Positions 1 through 5,981 of a stretch of DNA of 6,049 nt are shown piece by piece. The DNA is taken from the NCBI GenBank assembly GCA_009778425.1, contig WRJU01000133.1, positions 1-6,049 of the forward strand, written 5' to 3'. The stretch's first letter is position 1. Each line of letters opens with the position of its first letter. Below the pieces are notes generated by a model. The model was not told the DNA's origin and ran no database searches. It saw only the letters and a list, made by a program, of their open reading frames with translations. Position numbers and translations under genes: made by a program. Source of the DNA: Pseudomonadota bacterium (GTDB lineage: Bacteria > Pseudomonadota > Gammaproteobacteria > Burkholderiales > Rhodocyclaceae).

Positions 1-375
1 GACGAGATTCTTTCCCGCCTCGACCTGCTTTCCAGGGCCGATGCCAACATGCGTACCCTTTCGGGAGGCATGAAGCGGCGGGTGCTGGTGGCGCAGGCGC
101 TGGTGCACCGCCCGCCGGTCATCGTGCTGGATGAGCCGACTGCCGGGGTGGATGTCGAACTGCGGCAGGGCTTGTGGCAGTTCGTGAAGCAACTCAACGC
201 CGACGGCCACACGGTTGTGCTTACCACGCACTATCTCGAAGAGGCCGAGGCCCTGTGCGGGCGCATAGCCATGATGAAGGCCGGCCGCATCGCGGCGCTC
301 GATACCACTGCCAACCTGCTTGTGGGGGAATCCGACCTCGAACAAGTGTTCATGAAGGTGATGCGCTGTGCCTGA
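1..375 (+). CDS. ABC transporter ATP-binding protein (YadG-like), 3' part only
   Basis: This is the C-terminal end of an ABC-type ATPase that powers export through the permease encoded next to it. The reading frame is open from base 1, so the gene starts left of the window; 124 codons are visible. Numbering codons from the window start, the ABC signature LSGGM is at 20-24, the Walker B aspartate and catalytic glutamate are at 44-45 in VIVLDEPTAG, the D-loop aspartate is at 51 and the H-loop histidine is at 77 in LTTHYLEEAE. The Walker A motif is off the window. The run LDEPTAGVD followed by TTHYLEEAE closely resembles E. coli YadG and the drug/NodI exporter group. After the H-loop only about 47 residues remain before the stop, and the usual end motif (DLEQVF) follows LDTTANLL almost at once, so the accessory C-terminal region of longer relatives seems to be missing. 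The TGA stop lies inside the permease start region (8-base overlap), indicating translational coupling. The substrate cannot be told from the sequence. Confidence 0.93.
   Translation, partial: DEILSRLDLLSRADANMRTLSGGMKRRVLVAQALVHRPPVIVLDEPTAGVDVELRQGLWQFVKQLNADGHTVVLTTHYLEEAEALCGRIAMMKAGRIAALDTTANLLVGESDLEQVFMKVMRCA
354..360 (+). promoter_or_regulatory. Ribosome binding site of the ABC-2 permease gene
   Basis: GAAGGTG lies seven bases before the GTG codon at 368 and inside the end of the ATPase gene. It is a good Shine-Dalgarno match at normal spacing and is the main reason for accepting a GTG start that overlaps the upstream stop codon. Confidence 0.6.
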
Positions 376-1168
376 TTCCGAACCCTTGCCCCAAACGTTC
401 CGTGCGTCAGCCTTCATTGGGTTTCGCACCCTGTTCTACAAGGAAGTGCTGCGCTTCTGGAAAGTCAGTTTTCAGACCGTAGCCGCGCCCGTGCTCAACG
501 CGCTGCTTTTCCTGCTGATTTTCTCCCATGTGCTCGACCGCCATGTGACCGTGTATGGCGATGTGCCCTATGCCGCCTTCCTCGTGCCGGGACTCATCAT
601 GATGTCGCTGTTGCAGAATGCCTTTGCCAACAGTTCATCTTCACTGATTCAGAGCAAGATCACCGGCAACATCATCTTCGTGTTGCTGGCCCCGCTTTCC
701 TGCCGTGTCTTTTATGCCGCTTACATGCTTGCTGCCGTGCTTCGCGGCGTGTTCGTCGCCATTGGGATATGGTTGATGGCGATGTTTTTTGTCGACCTGC
801 ACGTTGCGCAGCCGCTCTGGGCATTCGCCTTTGGCATCCTTGGCGGCGCGCTGCTCGCCACGTTCGGCGTCATCGCCGGGATTTGGGCGGAGAAGTTCGA
901 CCAGCTTGCCGCTTTCCAGAACTTTCTCATCATGCCGCTTACCATGCTTTCAGGCGTGTTTTATTCAATCCATTCCCTGCCGCCCTTGTGGCAGAAAGTC
1001 TCTCACGCCAACCCGTTTTTCTTCATGATCGACGGTTTCCGCTATGGTTTTTTCGGACAATCCGATACTTCTCCGTGGTTGAGCCTGGCCGTAGTAGGGT
1101 TTTGTCTTGTGGCGCTTGCCGCGCTGACGCTGACGCTGCTTGCGCGGGGCTATAAATTGCGTACCTGA
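368..1168 (+). CDS. ABC-2 type transporter permease (YadH-like)
   Basis: This 266-residue inner-membrane protein is the membrane half of the exporter whose ATPase precedes it; two copies of each are expected to form the complex. About six hydrophobic segments are visible, near residues 37-56, 68-88, 115-142, 151-172, 184-200 and 238-258, the standard ABC-2 topology. Family hallmarks are LVPGLIMM (72-79), the polar stretch NAFANSSSS after it, the segment LTMLSGVFYS (191-200) followed by a short amphipathic piece with LPPLW, and NPFFFMIDGFRYGFFG (215-230). All of these match the E. coli YadH pattern. The start is GTG, supported by a Shine-Dalgarno sequence at 354-360 and by the 8-base overlap with the ATPase gene, which suggests coupled translation. 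The ATPase, permease and murA may be cotranscribed, since only 39 bases separate this gene from murA. The cargo is unknown; YadGH itself has no firmly known substrate. Confidence 0.93.
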   Translation: MPDSEPLPQTFRASAFIGFRTLFYKEVLRFWKVSFQTVAAPVLNALLFLLIFSHVLDRHVTVYGDVPYAAFLVPGLIMMSLLQNAFANSSSSLIQSKITGNIIFVLLAPLSCRVFYAAYMLAAVLRGVFVAIGIWLMAMFFVDLHVAQPLWAFAFGILGGALLATFGVIAGIWAEKFDQLAAFQNFLIMPLTMLSGVFYSIHSLPPLWQKVSHANPFFFMIDGFRYGFFGQSDTSPWLSLAVVGFCLVALAALTLTLLARGYKLRT

Positions 1169-1189
1169 ATAGTGAAACAGTGATTCCGC

Positions 1190-1195
1190 AAAGGA
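1190..1195 (+). promoter_or_regulatory. Probable ribosome binding site of murA
   Basis: AAAGGA lies 12 bases before the murA ATG, a longer spacing than usual, within an AT-rich 39-base gap between the permease gene and murA. No purine-rich alternative lies closer to the ATG. No convincing -35/-10 pair is visible in the gap, which favours read-through from the transporter genes or a promoter further upstream. Confidence 0.4.
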
Positions 1196-1207
1196 TAATA
1201 ATACAAA

Positions 1208-2458
1208 ATGGATAAATTATTGATCGAAGGCGGCCAGTGCCTCACGGGCGAAATTGCCGTTTCCGGGGCCAAAAACGCGGCCCTGCCCATTCTGTGCGCG
1301 GCTCTGCTGTGTGCCGAGCCGGTGACATTCACCAACGTGCCGCAACTGAAGGATGTCGATACGCTTCTGGCGCTGCTTGCGCGGATGGGCGTGAAGATCG
1401 AGCGCGAAGGCAGTACCGTGACGCTCGATGCCGCCGGGTTGACAGACCCTGTCGCGCCTTACGAAATGGTCAAGACCATGCGCGCTTCCATCCTCGTCCT
1501 TGGGCCGCTTGCCGCGCGCTGCGGGCAGGCGAGCGTGAGTCTGCCCGGTGGTTGCGCCATCGGCGCGCGCCCGGTCGATCAGCACATCAAGGGGCTTCAG
1601 GCAATGGGCGCGGCAGTCGATGTCGAACACGGCTACGTCCGCGTCAACGCTTCCCGGCTCAAGGGCGCGCGGCTCGTGACCGACATGGTGACGGTGACGG
1701 GAACCGAAAACCTCATGATGGCGGCCTGTCTCGCCGATGGTGAGACGATCATCGAAAATGCCGCTTGCGAGCCGGAAGTCGTCGATCTCGCCAACTGCCT
1801 CACCGCGATGGGCGCGAAAATCTCCGGCGCGGGTTCCGAGATGATCCGCATCGAAGGAGTCCCCCGCCTGCATGGCGCGCGGCATCGCATCATGCCCGAC
1901 CGCATCGAAACCGGAACCTATTTGTGCGCGGCGGCGGTGACGGGCGGACAGGTGCGGCTCATCGGCACACAGGCTTCCAGCCTCGATGCCGTCATCGGCA
2001 AACTGACCGAAGCGGGCTGCGTGATTCGATGCGACCCGGACAGCATCCATCTTTCCGCGCCTCGCAGACTGTCGGCGGTCAATCTGCGTACAGCCCCCTA
2101 TCCGGCTTTCCCGACCGACATGCAGGCGCAGTTCATGGCGCTCGATTGCGTGGCGAATGGCGCAGCCACGATCCGCGAGACCATTTTCGAGAACCGTTTC
2201 ATGCACGCCATCGAGTTGCAACGGCTCGGTGCGGACATTCACATCGACGGCAACACGGCGATGGTGCGGGGGGTCGAGCGGCTCCAGGGCGCAACCGTCA
2301 TGGCGACCGATCTGCGCGCTTCCGCCAGCCTGGTGATTGCCGGACTGGTCGCCGAAGGCGCGACCATGATCGAGCGCATTTACCATCTCGACCGTGGCTA
2401 CGAATGCCTGGATGCAAAACTCGCCGCGCTGGGCGCGAGGGTGCAGCGGGTGAAGTGA
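1208..2458 (+). CDS. murA: UDP-N-acetylglucosamine 1-carboxyvinyltransferase MurA
   Basis: This cytoplasmic enzyme transfers enolpyruvate from phosphoenolpyruvate to UDP-GlcNAc, the first committed step of peptidoglycan synthesis, and is the target of fosfomycin. The 416 residues compare with 419 in E. coli. Recognisable points are Lys22-Asn23 in SGAKNAALPIL (substrate-binding lysine), Arg92 in MRASILVLGPL, the catalytic loop LPGGCAIGARPVDQHI with Cys116 (E. coli Cys115), PTDMQAQF with Asp304 (E. coli Asp305), and the terminal HLDRGYE with Arg396 (E. coli Arg397). All expected active-site residues are therefore present, and because the loop cysteine is retained, natural fosfomycin resistance through a Cys-to-Asp change is not expected. 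The ATG start gives MDKLLIEGG, the usual MurA beginning. Many betaproteobacteria have bolA just before murA and his genes after it; here neither is present, and pgi converges from the right with one base between the stop codons. Confidence 0.97.
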   Translation: MDKLLIEGGQCLTGEIAVSGAKNAALPILCAALLCAEPVTFTNVPQLKDVDTLLALLARMGVKIEREGSTVTLDAAGLTDPVAPYEMVKTMRASILVLGPLAARCGQASVSLPGGCAIGARPVDQHIKGLQAMGAAVDVEHGYVRVNASRLKGARLVTDMVTVTGTENLMMAACLADGETIIENAACEPEVVDLANCLTAMGAKISGAGSEMIRIEGVPRLHGARHRIMPDRIETGTYLCAAAVTGGQVRLIGTQASSLDAVIGKLTEAGCVIRCDPDSIHLSAPRRLSAVNLRTAPYPAFPTDMQAQFMALDCVANGAATIRETIFENRFMHAIELQRLGADIHIDGNTAMVRGVERLQGATVMATDLRASASLVIAGLVAEGATMIERIYHLDRGYECLDAKLAALGARVQRVK

Positions 2459-2475
2459 TCTAGCGTATCCGCTGC
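2443..2475. repeat. Inverted repeat spanning the murA/pgi convergent stop codons
   Basis: GCAGCGG at 2443-2449 and its exact reverse complement CCGCTGC at 2469-2475 flank 19 bases that contain both stop codons. Each arm lies in the last codons of one gene: both proteins end in Gln-Arg-(Val/Ile)-(Lys/Arg), and both use CAG CGG. The dyad could form a GC-rich stem in transcripts from either strand, but no U-tract follows it in either direction, so it is not a standard intrinsic terminator. A role in ending or stabilising the two messages is possible but unproven. Confidence 0.4.
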
Positions 2476-4121
2476 CGGAATTCTTCTGCCAGCCGGGCAA
2501 GCTGCACTGTCGATGCGTCCTGCGCGCCGGTTTCGCCTGAAGCGAGCGCTCGTGCAATTTCCTTGCCGTGTTCCACGCCGTACTGATCGAAGGGGTTGAT
2601 GCCCCATATCCAGCCCTGCACGAAAACCTTGTGTTCATAGAGCGCGAGCAGCGCGCCGAGGTGGAAGGCGTCGAGCCGGGGCAGCATGATCGTGGTGCTG
2701 GGCTGGTTGCCTTCACTGACCAGATGTGGGGCGAGCCGTTCGATTTCGGCGGCGGGCAGCTCACGGTGGGCAAGCGTGGTACGAGCCGCTTCAAGGTCGC
2801 GGCCCGCCATCAACGCGGCAGCCTGGGCAATGGCGTTGTCGACGAGAATGCGCTGGCGCGGGTCCTCGCCATCTCCAACCGAGATGATGAAGTCGAGCGC
2901 AACCCTGTGGGTTCCCTGGTAGAGCAATTGATGGAACGCATGCTGGCCGATGGTTCCGGCACCCCCCCAGACAATGGGCGCTGTGGCAGTTTCAATGCGG
3001 CTGCCATCGCGCAGGGTGTGTTTGCCGTTGCTTTCCATTTCGAGTTGCTGGAGCCAGTTCGGAAAGCTGCGAAGCCCATGCGCGTAGGGAAGCGCGGCTA
3101 CGCTCTGAATGCCAAGGAAGCTGGTGTTCCATAGCCCGGTGAGCCCCAGCCAGACGGGCAGGTTTTGCTCAATGGGAGTGAGGCGGAAATGATCATCCAT
3201 GATCCTGCCGCCCGCGAGAAAATCGTCAAACATGCCGCCGATGGTGACGAGCAGCGGTAAGCCGATGGCAGACCACACTGAATAACGCCCGCCGACCCAC
3301 TCAGGCAGGGAAAAGACGCGCTCAGGCCGGACGCCGAAGGCGACGGCGGCCTCGATTGCGTTACTGACTGCAGCAAAGTGCGCACTGATGTCGATGTCCT
3401 CACCGAGCTGCGAGCGCAGCCATTGTCGGGCGGCTTCGGCATTGGCAAGCGTTTCCGGAGTGTTGAAACTTTTGGAGGAGATGACGAACAAGGTGTCGGC
3501 GGCATCGGCGCGGGCAAGCACGGTGTCGAGTTCACGCGGATCGACGTTGGCGACGAAATCGACTCGCGCCAGTTCGACGCCGCTGGTGATGATGCCGTGT
3601 GGGTCGGCAAGGGCTTCGACCGCGAGCCGGGGGCCGAGGTCGGAGCCGCCAATGCCGAGATTGACAAGATGCCGGATGGTTTTTCCGGTACTGCCGGTGA
3701 GCAGCCCTTCCCGCAAGTCAAAAGCAAAAGTACGCATGGCGCGGGTGTTTGCCCCGCTGCCGGACGGGGGAGGGCAGCCGCCGCGCATGGCCATGTGGGA
3801 GGCCGCGCGTTTTTCGGTGAAATTGACCAGTTCTCCGTCGAAGAGGCGCTGGATGCCTTCGGTCAGCCGTGTTTCATGCGCAAGATGGATGAGATCGGCG
3901 AAGGCCTTATCGTCGAATCGCTGTTTGGAAAAATCCGCGATCAAGGCGCTTTGATCGAGTTCGGTCGGGTTTTCAAAGATAAAGGCGAACCGATGGGCGC
4001 GCTCCGGATCATTGGCGAAAAGGGAGGAAAGCGACTGGTTTGCAAGCCGCTGTGCGTGGGCGGTGAGCGCCGCCCACGTGGGCAGGTGTTGCGGTGGGAT
4101 GAAATCACCTGTGTCAACCAT
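2460..4121 (-). CDS. pgi: Glucose-6-phosphate isomerase
   Basis: This cytoplasmic enzyme interconverts glucose-6-phosphate and fructose-6-phosphate, linking glycolysis or gluconeogenesis with the pentose phosphate route and with amino-sugar synthesis. The length, 553 residues, is normal for the long bacterial/eukaryotic PGI type. Visible motifs are GIGGSDLGP (156-164), the sugar-phosphate-binding loop SSKSFNTPET (215-224), PGI signature 1 EWVGGRYSVWSAIG (274-287), MESNGK (362-367) with catalytic Glu363, GQHAF (392-396) with the ring-opening His394, and signature 2 FDQYGVEHGK (511-520) ending in the active-site Lys520. All catalytic residues are present. The segment after NFTEKRA (100-106) reads SHMAMRGG, where many homologues have a LHxALR pattern, a mild divergence. 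The ATG start overlaps the stop of the upstream glycosyltransferase-like gene by 8 bases with only a weak Shine-Dalgarno sequence, so translation is probably coupled. The TAG stop lies one base from the murA stop on the opposite strand. Confidence 0.97.
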   Translation of the reverse strand: MVDTGDFIPPQHLPTWAALTAHAQRLANQSLSSLFANDPERAHRFAFIFENPTELDQSALIADFSKQRFDDKAFADLIHLAHETRLTEGIQRLFDGELVNFTEKRAASHMAMRGGCPPPSGSGANTRAMRTFAFDLREGLLTGSTGKTIRHLVNLGIGGSDLGPRLAVEALADPHGIITSGVELARVDFVANVDPRELDTVLARADAADTLFVISSKSFNTPETLANAEAARQWLRSQLGEDIDISAHFAAVSNAIEAAVAFGVRPERVFSLPEWVGGRYSVWSAIGLPLLVTIGGMFDDFLAGGRIMDDHFRLTPIEQNLPVWLGLTGLWNTSFLGIQSVAALPYAHGLRSFPNWLQQLEMESNGKHTLRDGSRIETATAPIVWGGAGTIGQHAFHQLLYQGTHRVALDFIISVGDGEDPRQRILVDNAIAQAAALMAGRDLEAARTTLAHRELPAAEIERLAPHLVSEGNQPSTTIMLPRLDAFHLGALLALYEHKVFVQGWIWGINPFDQYGVEHGKEIARALASGETGAQDASTVQLARLAEEFRQRIR

Positions 4122-5838
4122 GATCCGAGCGAGTGTAGAGGGTCAGGGCTTCAAATTGTCTGCGGCCGCCGCGCTGGAAAGTCCAGGCGGGTTCCCATCC
4201 TTCGATTTCGCCGGGCTTTTCGGTTCTGTGATCGGTATAGATCAGCAGCAGGCGGCAGTGGGTGGGGCCGTCATGGACGGGCTGAGGGCGAAGTTTGACG
4301 TAATAATCGAACATGCTGCGGATCGGGTCGGGCAGTTTGTTGCTGGTGACGCATTCCCCGCCATACGGGGCGAGCGCCTTGCCGAGAGCTTCCGCCATTG
4401 GCCGGTAACTGCGGCCGTGATTGAACCACGGCATCAGCAGCGTGACCGCCAGACACCACAGCATCGTCATGCCCATTGCCCAATTTGTGGCTCCACGCGC
4501 CGGGCGGCGCGGCAACCCCCAAGCGAGAAAGAACCACAGTATGCAGATGCCGATGCCAAGCAGGGTTTTGGGAAGCGCCCCGGCGAGCGTGAACTCAGGG
4601 GCAACTCCGGCAATGTGGCGGGCAAGTCCTGGTGGCCACGCGAAAACCTGAGCCGTCCAGGCAATCCATACCAGGATGGCGAATACGCCGAACGTCATTG
4701 CCGAAAACCAATCGAAGGCATTGGCCGCGCCGCGCCGCAGCGTGGAAATGCCCCCGGCAGCCAGCAAGGCCATCGCGGGCAGGAGCGGGAGGACAGCGGG
4801 CTGGGATCGGTTGGAAGACAATAGCAGGAGGATCAGAGAGAACACGGTAGCCAGCAGCGGCAGCAGCCAGCGCAACTGGAAAAGCCGACGGCGTTCGTGC
4901 CAGAGCGACCAGAGCGCAAGCGGCCAGAGCGGCCACAGGGACCAGCCCAACAATTTGATGAGGCGGATGAAATCATCTGTGTTGAAGCCCTGTCCGGTGA
5001 TTTGCCGCCATTGGTTCTGCCGCCAGGCGGCGAAGAGTTCCGGTTGTTGCAGGTGGAGCAACAGCGGCCATGCTCCCCCCACGCACACGGCCAGGGTCAG
5101 ACCCGCGAGCAGACCGCTGCTGGCACGGGGATTGTGGCATTCCGGACTGGCGATGATGGCGACGGCAAAGATCGGCACAGTGAGCAGCATTCCGGGAATG
5201 CCGCCTGCAAGCGTGGCCAGCGCGCAACCCAGCCCCGCTTGCAGACTGCCCGTCAGTGGATGCTCGGGTACGCGCGAGATGCCATTGAGTACGAGGGCAA
5301 TCATTGCCATCAGGGCAAGGAGCGGCTGTGTCTCGTGAGAATGCAGGACAAGGCCAAGGCAGCCCAGGGTAAGGAGCGCTGCTGGCGTGCGGGCAGGGTA
5401 GCCGTATAGGCGTTTGGCACTGCGGGCAACCCAGTAAACGGCCAGCGCGGTGAAAACGGCACTTGCAAGCCGTGCGCCGTTGTGGGGGGCAAATACGCCG
5501 CTGGTCATGAACGCCAGCAGCGCCGAGCACCAGTAATAAAGCGGCGGGTATTCGAGGAACGGCTCCCCCCCGAGTTGCGGAAAGAGCAAACCTTCACCCT
5601 GGAGCATCGAATATACCGGCCCAAAATAGCGGGCATCGTCGCCACGCCAGAGATCATGTCCGATCAGACCGGTGAGCAGATAAAAGGTGATGAGCAGGAT
5701 CAGGCCAACAGTGCCATAAAGATGGCGTTGCAGGAGGGGAGGAGGTTGAGTCTGAGGCTCGCGGAACATGCAGTGCGGAATGTATTTCGTTGAGAATGCC
5801 GCATTGTAACGGCTGTGGCTGTGTATTGCCTGTCGCAC
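4114..5838 (-). CDS. ArnT/PMT-type (GT39-like) membrane glycosyltransferase
   Basis: This is a polytopic inner-membrane protein that probably transfers a sugar from a polyprenyl-phosphate donor to an envelope acceptor on the periplasmic side (GT-C fold). Numbering from the GTG at 5838 gives 574 residues. The first membrane segment is near 42-60, followed by the periplasmic acidic loop HDLWRGDDARYF, where Asp67-Asp68 occupy the place of the catalytic Asp-Glu pair of ArnT (WQPDETRY), and then by EYPPLYYW (96-103), the counterpart of the YFEKP-type loop. About ten further hydrophobic segments run to about 471; a soluble C-terminal tail of about 100 residues follows. The start is uncertain. The ATG at 5769 (residue 24) places a short tail before the first membrane helix and resembles ArnT better; neither start has a clear Shine-Dalgarno sequence. 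The stop overlaps pgi by 8 bases. Acceptor and sugar (lipid A, O-antigen, protein or other) cannot be decided, and the aminoarabinose genes usually found with true arnT are not seen here. Confidence 0.85.
   Translation of the reverse strand: MRQAIHSHSRYNAAFSTKYIPHCMFREPQTQPPPLLQRHLYGTVGLILLITFYLLTGLIGHDLWRGDDARYFGPVYSMLQGEGLLFPQLGGEPFLEYPPLYYWCSALLAFMTSGVFAPHNGARLASAVFTALAVYWVARSAKRLYGYPARTPAALLTLGCLGLVLHSHETQPLLALMAMIALVLNGISRVPEHPLTGSLQAGLGCALATLAGGIPGMLLTVPIFAVAIIASPECHNPRASSGLLAGLTLAVCVGGAWPLLLHLQQPELFAAWRQNQWRQITGQGFNTDDFIRLIKLLGWSLWPLWPLALWSLWHERRRLFQLRWLLPLLATVFSLILLLLSSNRSQPAVLPLLPAMALLAAGGISTLRRGAANAFDWFSAMTFGVFAILVWIAWTAQVFAWPPGLARHIAGVAPEFTLAGALPKTLLGIGICILWFFLAWGLPRRPARGATNWAMGMTMLWCLAVTLLMPWFNHGRSYRPMAEALGKALAPYGGECVTSNKLPDPIRSMFDYYVKLRPQPVHDGPTHCRLLLIYTDHRTEKPGEIEGWEPAWTFQRGGRRQFEALTLYTRSDHG
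5803..5808 (-). promoter_or_regulatory. Possible -10 element for the glycosyltransferase-pgi unit
   Basis: On the minus strand TACAAT differs by one base from the -10 consensus. Transcription starting about seven bases downstream would give a leader of roughly 27 bases to the ATG at 5769, which would exclude the upstream GTG as start. No good -35 match is found 16-18 bases upstream, so this is only a candidate. Confidence 0.25.
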
Positions 5839-5934
5839 ATGTACGCATAGAAGCGGATTGCCGCGTATCGCGCTTCCATCGCCCTGAAAAACGGGTTATC
5901 CTTCCGCCCCTTGTCGGCAGTTGCCGACGGCCTC
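5839..5934. other. Intergenic region between the divergent glycosyltransferase and tRNA-Arg genes
   Basis: These 96 bases must contain the tRNA promoter. TATCCT (5897-5902) is a weak -10 candidate about 33 bases before the mature tRNA 5' end, without a matching -35. A perfect 7-bp inverted repeat (5913-5928) occupies the leader just before the tRNA. No small gene is evident. Confidence 0.4.
5913..5928 (+). repeat. Tight inverted repeat in the tRNA leader
   Basis: GTCGGCA and TGCCGAC are exact reverse complements separated by two bases, ending six bases before the tRNA 5' end. In the precursor transcript this could form a small GC-rich hairpin next to the RNase P cleavage site; as DNA it could be a protein-binding dyad. 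No U-tract follows on either strand, so it is not a convincing terminator. Confidence 0.45.
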
Positions 5935-5976
5935 GCGCCCGTAGCTCAGCTGGATAGAGTACTGCCCTCCGAAGGC
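5935..5976 (+). tRNA. tRNA-Arg(CCG), 5' half only, interrupted after the anticodon loop
   Basis: The sequence reads as a canonical tRNA from its first base: acceptor 5' strand GCGCCCG (5935-5941), TA, D-stem GCTC/GAGT (5944-5947 and 5957-5960) with loop AGCTGGATA carrying the invariant A14, G18-G19 and A21 positions, base 26 A, anticodon stem CTGCC (5962-5966) and loop CTCCGAA (5967-5973) with anticodon CCG, which reads the arginine codon CGG. The 3' stem strand begins correctly with GGC (5974-5976), but the expected continuation AG is replaced by GA, and no variable loop, GTTCGAA-type T-arm or 3' acceptor strand follows before the window ends. The visible gene cannot give a functional tRNA by itself. 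The break coincides with a drop in GC content, as expected for insertion of foreign DNA at the anticodon loop. Identity of the tRNA is secure; the cause of the break is inferred. Confidence 0.88.
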
Positions 5977-5981
5977 GAGTA
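5960..5981 (+). other. Putative att core (recombination site) at the anticodon loop
   Basis: The 7-base anticodon loop CTCCGAA is flanked by near-symmetrical arms, TACTGCC (5960-5966) on the tRNA side and GGCGAGTA (5974-5981) on the other. They are reverse complements apart from one extra G at 5977. Tyrosine recombinases commonly use anticodon-arm symmetry as core binding sites with a 7-8 bp overlap in the loop. The site type is inferred; no integrase gene is visible in the window. Confidence 0.5.

Noticed and set aside
1217..2794. Long open frame (525 codons) on the minus strand opposite murA and the end of pgi
   Set aside because: Its protein is rich in Arg, His and Ala without any recognisable motif, and it lies antisense to a full-length MurA with every active-site residue. 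It is a shadow caused by high GC at third codon positions.
3378..4298. Open frame of 306 codons on the plus strand opposite pgi
   Set aside because: It is antisense to the well-supported pgi, has Gly/Arg/Glu-rich composition without domain motifs, and has no convincing ribosome binding site. It is a coding shadow.
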